Shown here: positions 1 to 7,486 of the stretch, piece by piece
How the letters are laid out: the number at the start of each line of letters is the position of its first letter
Numbering within the stretch: the stretch's first letter is position 1
Origin: Sphingomonas jinjuensis
Lineage (GTDB): Bacteria > Pseudomonadota > Alphaproteobacteria > Sphingomonadales > Sphingomonadaceae
Direction: 5' to 3'
DNA length: 35,976 nt
NCBI RefSeq assembly: GCF_014197105.1
Contig: NZ_JACIEV010000014.1
Coordinates: 1-35,976 of the forward strand
Translations under genes and position numbers: made by a program
Notes under the pieces: generated by a model
The model's input: only the letters and a program-made list of their open reading frames with translations
What the model was told of the DNA's origin: nothing
The model's database searches: none

Positions 1-476
1 TTGCCGAGCTCGTTCATCGCAGCGCCGTAGCTGCGCAGCCCATCGGTGGTGATCGCCTCGGGCGAGCCATGCCGCTTCAGCGCCTTCTTCATGAAACTCA
101 GTGCCGCCGCCTTGTCGCGGGTCCGGGTGACGTAGCTCTCGAGCACCTCACCCTCATGATCGACAGCCCGCCACAGGTAGACCATCTCACCGTTTAGCTT
201 CACGTACATCTCGTCCAGGTGCCAGCGCCAGTGGCGAAAGCCCCGCATCCGGCTTACCCGATGGCGGCGGACGTCACCGGCGAATAGCGGGCCGAACCTG
301 TTCCACCACAGCCGGACTGTCTCGTGGCAGATGTCGATCCCACGCTCGAAGAGCAGATCCTCCACGTTGCGCAGCGACAACGGGAAGCGGACGTACATCA
401 TCACCACCAGCCGGATCACCTCGGGCGACGAGTTGAAGTAGCGGAACGGCGAGGCTGGCTTACGGGCGCGCGGCAT
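1..476 (-). CDS. IS6-family transposase, C-terminus outside window
   Basis: About 158 N-terminal residues of a DDE transposase are visible, from an ATG at 474-476. The start MPRARKPASPFRYFNSSPEV and the segments CHETVRLWWNRFG, WRWHLDEMYVKLNGE, YLWRAVDHEGEVLE and TTDGLRSY are characteristic of the IS6/IS26/IS6100 group. The Asp of HLDEMYVK and the Asp of TTDGLRSY are the first two residues of the DDE triad; the Glu would lie beyond the edge. It would move the element by copy-in/cointegrate formation. It is intact as far as it can be read. It sits 3' of the gamma-glutamyltransferase gene, which is on the same strand, so it marks an edge of the cluster and is not part of the pathway. Confidence 0.9.
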   Translation of the reverse strand, partial: MPRARKPASPFRYFNSSPEVIRLVVMMYVRFPLSLRNVEDLLFERGIDICHETVRLWWNRFGPLFAGDVRRHRVSRMRGFRHWRWHLDEMYVKLNGEMVYLWRAVDHEGEVLESYVTRTRDKAAALSFMKKALKRHGSPEAITTDGLRSYGAAMNELG

Positions 477-537
477 GACCCTGCCCTACCCCGATCGGCT
501 CGCCTGAGCACCGGTACGTTTGGTTTGACGGAGCCCC
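1..537 (-). mobile_element. IS6-family insertion sequence, left part outside window
   Basis: This is the 5' end of an IS6-type element: the transposase reads leftward out of the window. Upstream of its start, the sequence at 518-537 read on the minus strand is GGGGCTCCGTCAAACCAAAC. It resembles the general IS6-family end (GGCTCTGTTGCAAA type), so I place the element boundary near 536-537. The other terminal repeat is outside the window, so neither the inverted-repeat pair nor an 8-bp target duplication can be confirmed. Confidence 0.65.
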
Positions 538-625
538 TGCGAGGCATAAACGGCTTCTAAAAGGGCGCCCTTACCAGCAGATGCATTTGGACTGACAGGG
601 CCCCGGCTTTCACTATGCTGAATCT

Positions 626-2515
626 TCAATAGGCGAGAGCGCAGCCGTCGGCCCTCATCTCACTCGCCGCAGCGTAGACACGCGTCCCGCCGTCCATACG
701 ATGCTCTACGCATTCGTAGCGACCGAAGCCTCCATCGGGTTCGCCGATCGTCCAGCCGATGTCGGCGAGACTCTGCCGGGTGGCCGCAGGCACACCTGTC
801 TCCAGCCGCAGCAGTCCGCGAGGTCCCATCCCGGGGCCATCCTCGCCCATAGACTGCGACGAACCCTCGTGATGCCAGCGCGGCGCATCCCCTGCCGATT
901 GGATCTCGAGGCCATAGTCGACGCGATTGACGATGATCTGAGTCTGTCCTTGAGGCTGCATGTCGCCGCCCATTACCCCGAAGCTCATCCACGGATCGCT
1001 CCCACGGGTCGCGAAGCCGGGAATAATCGTCTGAAACGGCCGCTTGCCGGGGGCATAGACGTTGGGATGGCCGTCCTTCAGGCTGAAGAGCTGCCCGCGG
1101 TCCTGGAACATGAAGCCGAGCCCGTCGGCGACCAGACCAGAACCCATGCCGCGGAAGTTGGACTGGATCATCGATACCATCATGCCGTCCTTATCGGCAC
1201 AGCTGAAGTACGTGGTGTCCCCGCGGCTGGGCGCCTGCCCGGGATAAACAGGATCTAATATGCGATCGCGCCGGATCAGCTTCGCGCGCTGACGGGCATA
1301 TTCCTTCGAGATAAGCCACTCGACCGGCACCTTGCTGAAGTGCGGATCGGCATAGAAGCGCGCCCGGTCTTCATAGGCGAGCCGCTTCGCCTCCGCCTGG
1401 AGGTGGATTGACGATGGCGATTGGAACCCCTCGTCGCCAAGATCGAACGTCTCGAGGATGTTCAGCATCTGGAGCGTCGCGATGCCTTGCGTGTTCGCGC
1501 CGAGCGCATGCACGTCGACACCCCGATAGGCGGTACGATGCGGCTCGATCCATTCCGATCGGTGGGCGGCAAGATCCTCGAAACGCAGCCAACCGCCGAT
1601 CCGCCTGAAGTAGCGATCGATCGTCCTCGCGATGTCGCCGTCGTAGAACGCATCGCGCCCGCCCTGCGCGATCGCGCAATAGGTACGGGCAAGGTCGGGA
1701 TTGCGGAATATCTGCCCGGTTGCCGGCCCCTTGCCGTCGGCGAGGCCATAGGTCCTGAGCGCGTTCGCCGTCTCTTCGATACCGGCGCCCGGCCGGCGGA
1801 ACGCGGCCATGCTGCGCCGGATATAATAGGCAATGATGTCGGGCACCGGCGCCCCCGCCTCGGCATGCGCGATCGCCGGCTCGAACAACTGCGCCCATGG
1901 CAGCCGGCCATAACGCTTGTGCAGGGTCCACCACGCGTCGACCGCGCCCGGCACGGACACTGTCACCGCGCCCAGCGGCGGCAGCGCACCGCCGCGTGCT
2001 CGCGATTGCACCGTCGCAAGGTCGAGGCCCCTTGGCGACACTCCGGATCCTGCCAGGCCCACGACCTTTCGCTGTTTCGGATCCCAGATCATCGCATAGG
2101 CGTCACCGCCGATGCCGCTCGACGTGGGTTCGAGAAAACCGAGGCAGGCATTGATCGCGATGGCGGCATCCACCGCCGATCCGCCCCGGCGCAGCATGTC
2201 GATCCCAGCCTGCGTCGCCAGCGGATGCGCCGTTCCCGCAGCGCCGTTGAGGCCATAGGCTGCCGTGCGTGAGGCGAAGCTCGCGCCAACGGGCCGATCG
2301 CCAGCAGCGACATCCGGGCGCAGAAACCGGTCGGTGCCGGCTACCCACCGCTTGGGAAGAGCCGGCGTTGCTGGTGTCGCCGCCCCCCCTTGCCCTGGCC
2401 CCGGCGCCCCTTGCGAACCCGCAACGCCGGCGCCGGTCTGCTGCGCCTCCGCGAAGGCGGAGCCGGGCAGCAGCACCACGCCCGGTACGGCGGCAAGAAA
2501 GGATCGACGATGCAT
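626..2515 (-). CDS. Gamma-glutamyltransferase family protein (Ntn hydrolase), exported
   Basis: A 629-residue protein of the gamma-glutamyltranspeptidase family, which is made as one chain and cuts itself into two subunits at a Thr that becomes the nucleophile. The N-terminus MHRRSFLAAVPGVVLLPGSAFA is a signal peptide, so it should act in the periplasm. Family hallmarks are the early segment around GGSAVDAAIAINACLGFLEP and the processing site GDTTYFS with the predicted nucleophile Thr434, followed by a GMGSGL loop. A Pro/Gly/Ala-rich linker follows the signal peptide. The family cleaves gamma-glutamyl bonds, but related members act as acylases on other amides, so the substrate is open. It is last in a minus-strand series, 89 bp after TonB receptor 1, and may be cotranscribed with it. 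Confidence 0.85.
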   Translation of the reverse strand: MHRRSFLAAVPGVVLLPGSAFAEAQQTGAGVAGSQGAPGPGQGGAATPATPALPKRWVAGTDRFLRPDVAAGDRPVGASFASRTAAYGLNGAAGTAHPLATQAGIDMLRRGGSAVDAAIAINACLGFLEPTSSGIGGDAYAMIWDPKQRKVVGLAGSGVSPRGLDLATVQSRARGGALPPLGAVTVSVPGAVDAWWTLHKRYGRLPWAQLFEPAIAHAEAGAPVPDIIAYYIRRSMAAFRRPGAGIEETANALRTYGLADGKGPATGQIFRNPDLARTYCAIAQGGRDAFYDGDIARTIDRYFRRIGGWLRFEDLAAHRSEWIEPHRTAYRGVDVHALGANTQGIATLQMLNILETFDLGDEGFQSPSSIHLQAEAKRLAYEDRARFYADPHFSKVPVEWLISKEYARQRAKLIRRDRILDPVYPGQAPSRGDTTYFSCADKDGMMVSMIQSNFRGMGSGLVADGLGFMFQDRGQLFSLKDGHPNVYAPGKRPFQTIIPGFATRGSDPWMSFGVMGGDMQPQGQTQIIVNRVDYGLEIQSAGDAPRWHHEGSSQSMGEDGPGMGPRGLLRLETGVPAATRQSLADIGWTIGEPDGGFGRYECVEHRMDGGTRVYAAASEMRADGCALAY

Positions 2516-2582
2516 AGGGATTGCTCCAGCTGTTGCTGTGCATCCTCACCAGCCGGGTGAACAAGCACAAGGGCGATCGACG

Positions 2583-2601
2583 CGCGAATGGCGCCATCGC
2601 G
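2583..2601 (-). other. Small inverted repeat between TonB receptor 1 and the gamma-glutamyltransferase
   Basis: CGCGA at 2583-2587 pairs with TCGCG at 2597-2601, and the bases between are partly self-complementary. It lies immediately after the receptor stop codon. There is no T-tract, so it is more likely an intercistronic RNA hairpin than a terminator. The evidence is weak. Confidence 0.2.
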
Positions 2602-2604
2602 GTA

Positions 2605-5556
2605 TCAAAGGCGTATACGGAACCCTGCGCGGAAGGTTCGTCCGATCAGATCGTATGGCGCGTTGGAGCCGAAGGACGTGCCGCTGGACGGGATCAACGG
2701 CGGGTCCTGGTCGAAGAGATTCTCGACCACGCCGAACACCGTGAACTTGGCATCCCCGACGGTCACGTCGACATTCTGCGCCAGCTCGACGTAGAACACC
2801 TCGGGCAACTTGTTGTACTGGTCGGGAATGCCGAGCCGCGCCGTCACCGGCTGGTTGGTGATGCGTCCCGGCCCCAGGTAGCGGGTGGTGACCGTCGTCC
2901 TACTCGGGCCAACCGCATAGCTGGCGGTCAGCAGGCCGCGCCACTTCAGGCTGGCGAAGGTCCCAAGTGTCGGGGGCTGCACATCGCCCGGCAGATTGGT
3001 CTCGTCCTTGGTCCGCTGCGACACCAGCAGGCGCAGATCGATCGCACCCGGCAAGGACGAGTGCAGCCGGTCCAGCCTCGTCCGATAGCTTGCCTCGTAA
3101 TCGATGCCCGCGACCGACACATTCTGCGCATTGACGCCGCTGGTGAGAATGGTGGCGTTGACGAGGTTGCTCGCCCCCGGCGCGCGAATGATGCTGTCGC
3201 AGGCGGCCGTGTTCTGCGGGCGATTGAAGCCGTAGCAAATATCGATGATCGCCTGTGCGCCGAGCGCGACGATCGCGTCACGGATATCGATCTTGTAGGC
3301 ATCGACCGACAGGCTGAACCCCGGCAGGAAGCGCGGCGTGAAGACACCGCCGACCGTCCATGTGTCGGCGATCTCCGGCTTCAGGTTGGGATTGCCCCCG
3401 TTGAGGGTGATGTTCGGGACCTGGGGGCTGCCGGTCTGGGTGCGATCCAAATAAGCGTTTACGAACTGGCTGCTCGGCGCGAACAGATCGTTGAGGTTGG
3501 GTGCGCGGATATCGCGCGACCGGGTGAGGCGAGCGCGAAAATGACCGTTCACGTCCCAGGTGGCACCGGCCTTCCACGTCGTCACCGTGCCGCTCGTCGA
3601 ATAGTCTGTCAGGCGAACCGCGCCGTTGAAGTCGAGCGAGCGCGCGATCACTGAATCGCGGATCAGTGGGACCAGTGTCTCGACGAACCCCTCGCGCACG
3701 GCATAGCCGTTGCCGCCTGGCTTGAAATTGCCGACGTTCCAGGCAGAGGCGACGGAAAGCGCATCCGCCGTCGCGGTGAAGCTCTCCTTCCTGCCTTCGA
3801 AACCGGCGGCCACCGATACGGGACCCGCCCATGTCGAGACGGGTTCGTACTGAGCATCGAAGGAGAAGATGTCCTGGACGATGTCCAGATCCTGGCGGGT
3901 GCGCAGCCCCTCGTTCACGCCGGTGACATAGGCGATCGCGGCGCTGCCCAGCGACCCCTCGCCAAAGATGTTGAGCGGAACGCAGCCGTTCCCCGGCGCG
4001 GTCAGCCGCGACCGGCAGATCGGCGTGCCGGGAGCGACGCCGGCTACCCCTCCGGTTGCTGGATTGGCGATCGCATCGAGGGCTAGCGCGAAACGACTGA
4101 GGATGATGTTGTTGTCGCGGGTGTACCAGACGTCGCTATGGCCACGCTGATAATAAGCACGCCAGCGACCTTTGCCTGCGAACTTGCCCTCCAGCGCCGC
4201 GAGGATGCGATCCTGCCGCCGGTTGTAGCCGGCTTCGCCGATATGTTGGTCGGGCCTGTTTACGACGTCGTAGAACAGCCGGTTAAGCTGAAACGATGTG
4301 ATGCGGTTCGCGTCCATCGCCTGCTGGATCGCGGCGGGCAGAAATGGATTGCTCCGGTTGACCGTGATCGCGGTCGCCCCTTGCCTGTTGTACACGGCCG
4401 ACCAGTTCACCGTGTCGTTGCCGGCATAGCTGCCTTCGAAGATCGCGCTGATGTCGTCGGTCAGCTCATAGGCGAAGCGGCCGTAGACGCTCCAATGCTC
4501 GTCCTCCGGCAGCAGGGCGCCGCGGATCGGCAGCGACTCGACCGTGCCGCCCGCCTGCACCTGTCCCTGCTGAATGGGGCCGAACACGAACTGGCCGATC
4601 TGTCCGCCCGGCAAGAAATTGGTTCCCCGCAGCGGTCCGGACGCGATGACGCCGCCAGGGGTGCTGTTGTAGCCCGCATCGAAGCGGACGATCTGACCGG
4701 GCTGCCCGTTTGTGGCCGTCCAGTCGGGATTGTTGAGCAGGCGCAGCCCAGGCTCAAACCAGCTGCGCGGATCATCGTAGAAGTCGATCTTTTCGCCCTT
4801 GTAGTAGAGCCCGCTGAGCAGCAGGTGGCCGCGCTCGCCGATCTTCTTGCCCGCTGCGACATCGCCGGTGACGATCCGGCCGCCCCCCTGTTCGGTCCCG
4901 CTGTACGTAAAATTCGCCCTCATGCCGGTGAAACCGGTATCGAGGATGAAGTTGACGACGCCCGCGACCGCATCGGAGCCATAGGCCGCCGACGCGCCGC
5001 CTGTAACGACGTCGACCCGGCTCACCAGATTCTGCGGCAGCAGATTGACATCGACGGCAGGCGAGAGCCCCGACCCAACGACACGTCGTCCATCGAGCAA
5101 GGTCAAGGTGCGCGTGACGCCCAGATCGCGGGCGCTCAGCTGGTTCGCGCCCCCAGTCGAATTGGCGAACAGCGTCGTCGTTCGCGTGGAGTTACCTATA
5201 CCCAGCGAGGGCAGCTGCTGGACATAGTCTGCGATGTTGGTCGGGTTACGCTGCTGGATCTCGTCGCGCGACAGAACCGTCGTCGGCGTCGGTGCGCGGG
5301 CACCGTCGCGTACGATGCGCGAACCAGTGACGATGACGTCGTCATTCTCAGCTGGGGCGTCCTGCGTATCTTGCTGCTCGGCGGCGACGGCCAACATGTT
5401 GGCTTGCGGCAGAGCGCTAGCGCTCGATCGATCTACCGCCGTCGCCGAGTTGGCTTGGGCAACAGCCGCGCTGGGGACCATCGTCGCCAGGACGTACGCC
5501 ATCACTGCGCCGCCCGAAAGGCATCGTGCTTCCTTGCGTAAATCGGTGTTGCGCAT
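2605..5556 (-). CDS. TonB-dependent outer-membrane receptor 1
   Basis: A 983-residue outer-membrane active transporter. It has an N-terminal signal peptide ending near VPSAAVAQA. The plug domain starts around residue 70 with DVIVTGSRIVRDG and includes the conserved TLLDGRRVVG and YGSDAVAGVVNFI segments. A long 22-strand-type barrel follows and ends with GRTFRAGFRIRL. The plug type is the one common in sphingomonads, where such receptors import sugars, aromatics or terpenoids rather than only siderophores. The start ATG is preceded by GGGGGG about 8 bases upstream. It lies between the beta-lactamase-like gene (328-bp gap upstream) and the gamma-glutamyltransferase gene. The long upstream gap makes its own promoter likely. 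The substrate cannot be read from the sequence. Confidence 0.93.
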   Translation of the reverse strand: MRNTDLRKEARCLSGGAVMAYVLATMVPSAAVAQANSATAVDRSSASALPQANMLAVAAEQQDTQDAPAENDDVIVTGSRIVRDGARAPTPTTVLSRDEIQQRNPTNIADYVQQLPSLGIGNSTRTTTLFANSTGGANQLSARDLGVTRTLTLLDGRRVVGSGLSPAVDVNLLPQNLVSRVDVVTGGASAAYGSDAVAGVVNFILDTGFTGMRANFTYSGTEQGGGRIVTGDVAAGKKIGERGHLLLSGLYYKGEKIDFYDDPRSWFEPGLRLLNNPDWTATNGQPGQIVRFDAGYNSTPGGVIASGPLRGTNFLPGGQIGQFVFGPIQQGQVQAGGTVESLPIRGALLPEDEHWSVYGRFAYELTDDISAIFEGSYAGNDTVNWSAVYNRQGATAITVNRSNPFLPAAIQQAMDANRITSFQLNRLFYDVVNRPDQHIGEAGYNRRQDRILAALEGKFAGKGRWRAYYQRGHSDVWYTRDNNIILSRFALALDAIANPATGGVAGVAPGTPICRSRLTAPGNGCVPLNIFGEGSLGSAAIAYVTGVNEGLRTRQDLDIVQDIFSFDAQYEPVSTWAGPVSVAAGFEGRKESFTATADALSVASAWNVGNFKPGGNGYAVREGFVETLVPLIRDSVIARSLDFNGAVRLTDYSTSGTVTTWKAGATWDVNGHFRARLTRSRDIRAPNLNDLFAPSSQFVNAYLDRTQTGSPQVPNITLNGGNPNLKPEIADTWTVGGVFTPRFLPGFSLSVDAYKIDIRDAIVALGAQAIIDICYGFNRPQNTAACDSIIRAPGASNLVNATILTSGVNAQNVSVAGIDYEASYRTRLDRLHSSLPGAIDLRLLVSQRTKDETNLPGDVQPPTLGTFASLKWRGLLTASYAVGPSRTTVTTRYLGPGRITNQPVTARLGIPDQYNKLPEVFYVELAQNVDVTVGDAKFTVFGVVENLFDQDPPLIPSSGTSFGSNAPYDLIGRTFRAGFRIRL

Positions 5557-5592
5557 TGAATTACCCCCCGGATCGCGATGCTGCGACGCAAC

Positions 5593-5621
5593 ATGCTGCT
5601 ACGCACTTTTTGAAGCGTCAA
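5593..5621 (-). promoter_or_regulatory. Candidate promoter of TonB receptor 1
   Basis: On the minus strand a good -35 hexamer, TTGACG (5621-5616), is followed after 17 bases by CAGCAT (5598-5593). The second is a poor match to TATAAT, but weak -10 boxes with a strong TTGAC -35 are common in alphaproteobacteria. Transcription would start roughly 25-30 bases before the receptor start codon. This is inference from position and hexamer match only. Confidence 0.35.
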
Positions 5622-5648
5622 GCGGCCGATAACGAATTTTTGATGCGT
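5607..5648. repeat. Direct repeat TTTTTGAAGCGT / TTTTTGATGCGT
   Basis: Two 12-base copies at 5607-5618 and 5637-5648 differ at one position and start exactly 30 bp apart, close to three helical turns. The first overlaps the candidate -35 box of the receptor promoter. The arrangement is compatible with a regulator binding twice on one face of the DNA. It is unrelated to the TTCTTGATAnAGAA palindromes found elsewhere in the window. Confidence 0.35.
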
Positions 5649-5884
5649 TTCCACATCCAAGCGCCGTAGATTAGCTAAGGAAAGGCTCTTTGATCGGCCC
5701 TATTGCTGATTATCTGCGCTCTTTCGTCGATCCGTAAGAGGCGCGAAATAGCTCACGCCGGCCGGATTAGCCAAAGGCAGTGCTTTAGCAGCGACGAAAG
5801 GCTGACGGCTTGCGCGGGCGAGGCACGGCGCTAGCCCTACCTCGCCTCGCCTTACAAAGGGTGCAATCAGACTGACGCCGCCCG

Positions 5885-7462
5885 TTAGAGACCACCATCG
5901 GGACGCTGCTTCAAACCGACTATCCCCGGCAATGTCCTTGGCGCGTCGAGCACCAATTTGCTTAGCCCATCGTTGTTTTCGTCGGCGCATCCGAATGGAT
6001 CGCATTGACCGGGAAGAAGAAAGCCTGAGTAGCTCTCAATGGGAGCGGTGGGCTGATTAATGTACTGAATCAAATCAAGCCCGCTTACTTCGGGCGGCTG
6101 ATCATAGGGACCTGAGTTGAGGATCGTTGCGCGTACGGTGGCGGGCATGTCTGTGACGGCAGCCATCAACAGCCTGAAGAAGTCGTGCGTCCCTTTTGCG
6201 CCGGGGCGACCGGGTACGACGTTGTCGACATCTAGTGACGATATGGCAGGGGCTGCATCGAACTCCTGCTCTCCCGATCGCGTGATGACCATGTCTAGCT
6301 CCGGTATCACCCAAAGCCGGACGCCGACGCCATCGGTGAACAGCATGTTCGCTGGAGCACTGGCGATCCACGGCCGGCCGTCGCGCTCGATGCGGGTCGG
6401 CACGCCGACATTCACTCGCGTTTGGCCGGCACGGCACGCATTGGTGAATGTCAGGAAGGTATATCCGCAATTTGTGGGGGCCTGTGTCGCGAACTGACCC
6501 ATGTAGCCGGTCGAGATGACCTGCCGCCCCTGAAAAGACCCGTTGCGGAGGATCAACTCACCAAATCGGCCGAATTCGAGCGGACGCATGAAGAGCTGCG
6601 AGTAGCCTGATGTGGTTCCCGATCGGTCGCGCTGCCAAAAATAAGCCGATTTCGGAATACCAAGATTGTCGAAGAGATAGCTCTGAGCAAAATCTTGATA
6701 GTCCATCGGCTTGCCGGCACGCGCCATGGCTTTCTCGATGACGTAGACGATCACCGATGTGGCCGTTTGATCGTAAAAATAATAGGTTCCCGGCGCGCGG
6801 GTAATTGGCTGGGCAAACCAATCACGCACCCGGCTGACATCACCAAAGAAGTTGAGCCCCCGCACCTGGTTCACTTCCGCGCCGGAGGACGCCCAGAGCA
6901 GCTGTCGAAGTGTCACGGCGCGATGAGGTGCATCTCCGAGATTAGGTTGAAGATACGTGCCGATGGGGGCGTCAAGATCCACCCAGCCCTTGTCCGCCGC
7001 AATGCCGGTGAGCAGCGCTACGACCGTCTTCGTCTGACCCCAGTTGTCCGCCGGCGCTCGCTCAAACAGCGCATCACGCAATCCTTCGCCGACCAGGCAG
7101 CCGTGCCGGAAAACCTTGATCGTGAACGACCCATTCGCCGATGCATAGTTCAGCGCCTCGGCTAGCCTCTGCGGGTCCAAACCGACGGCCGCGGGATCGC
7201 TGCGCTGGTATTCGCCGGTTCGGGTCATCGCACAATCGGAAGGGCCACCCGAGCCCCCCAGTACAGGCAGGGCCGAGGCTAGACTGGTTGTTGCGGCCGC
7301 TGCGCCACCGCTGACGACCGGCACGTCGCCGCTAGTCCCCGTGCTGCTATCCAAGCTGATTACGCTGGCCGTTGCGGCGGCGACGAGAACGCCGATGGGA
7401 GCGGCAATCAACGCCGCACGGAGGCGCGAGCGCTTTGCGTCGATACGATGCAGTAGCTTCAT
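5885..7462 (-). CDS. Beta-lactamase-fold (class C/EstB-like) serine-hydrolase family protein with altered nucleophile motif
   Basis: A 525-residue protein of the beta-lactamase/6-aminohexanoate-hydrolase/EstB superfamily. The N-terminus has basic residues and then a hydrophobic stretch (AALIAAPIGVLVAAATASV), so it is exported or membrane-anchored. The block expected to hold the SxxK motif reads NWGQTKTVVALLTGIAADKG. It aligns well with the family, but the nucleophile position is Gly142 (GGT codon) in place of Ser; Lys145 is kept. The second motif region is YYFYDQTAT and the third lies in FTDGVGVRLWVIPELD, both non-standard. A C-terminal extension carries a DENNDG loop like a calcium-binding turn. 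The start has GAGGAG 7 bases upstream. It is 24 bp downstream of the GMC gene and probably cotranscribed. It may be inactive, or use another mechanism. Confidence 0.8.
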   Translation of the reverse strand: MKLLHRIDAKRSRLRAALIAAPIGVLVAAATASVISLDSSTGTSGDVPVVSGGAAAATTSLASALPVLGGSGGPSDCAMTRTGEYQRSDPAAVGLDPQRLAEALNYASANGSFTIKVFRHGCLVGEGLRDALFERAPADNWGQTKTVVALLTGIAADKGWVDLDAPIGTYLQPNLGDAPHRAVTLRQLLWASSGAEVNQVRGLNFFGDVSRVRDWFAQPITRAPGTYYFYDQTATSVIVYVIEKAMARAGKPMDYQDFAQSYLFDNLGIPKSAYFWQRDRSGTTSGYSQLFMRPLEFGRFGELILRNGSFQGRQVISTGYMGQFATQAPTNCGYTFLTFTNACRAGQTRVNVGVPTRIERDGRPWIASAPANMLFTDGVGVRLWVIPELDMVITRSGEQEFDAAPAISSLDVDNVVPGRPGAKGTHDFFRLLMAAVTDMPATVRATILNSGPYDQPPEVSGLDLIQYINQPTAPIESYSGFLLPGQCDPFGCADENNDGLSKLVLDAPRTLPGIVGLKQRPDGGL

Positions 7463-7486
7463 GATGACACTCCTCTCGTCCCAGGC

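Larger units (their letters stand above)
5557..5884. other. 328-bp intergenic region upstream of TonB receptor 1
   Basis: No gene with family features is seen here. Nearest to the receptor are a candidate promoter (5593-5621) and a direct repeat (5607-5648). Nearer the beta-lactamase-like gene is a GC-rich inverted repeat, GGCGAGG at 5817-5823 with CCTCGCC at 5840-5846. It could be a hairpin at the end of that gene's transcript but lacks a T-tract on either side. The short reading frame across 5700-6005 on the minus strand overlaps the beta-lactamase-like gene and shows no family features. Confidence 0.5.

Noticed and set aside
558..572. Palindrome AAGGGCGCCCTT followed by TTTT on the minus strand, as terminator of the gamma-glutamyltransferase gene
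   Set aside because: The stem allows only about 4 bp with a GCGC loop and the T-run is 4 bases; too weak to call, though it is in the right place.
2521..3654. Plus-strand open frame of 377 codons opposite the end of receptor 1
   Set aside because: Shadow frame with no recognisable domain, overlapping a confident gene.
4138..5541. Long plus-strand open frame of 467 codons opposite TonB receptor 1
   Set aside because: No family features, Arg-rich translation, fully antisense to a receptor with clear plug and barrel; a by-product of high GC.
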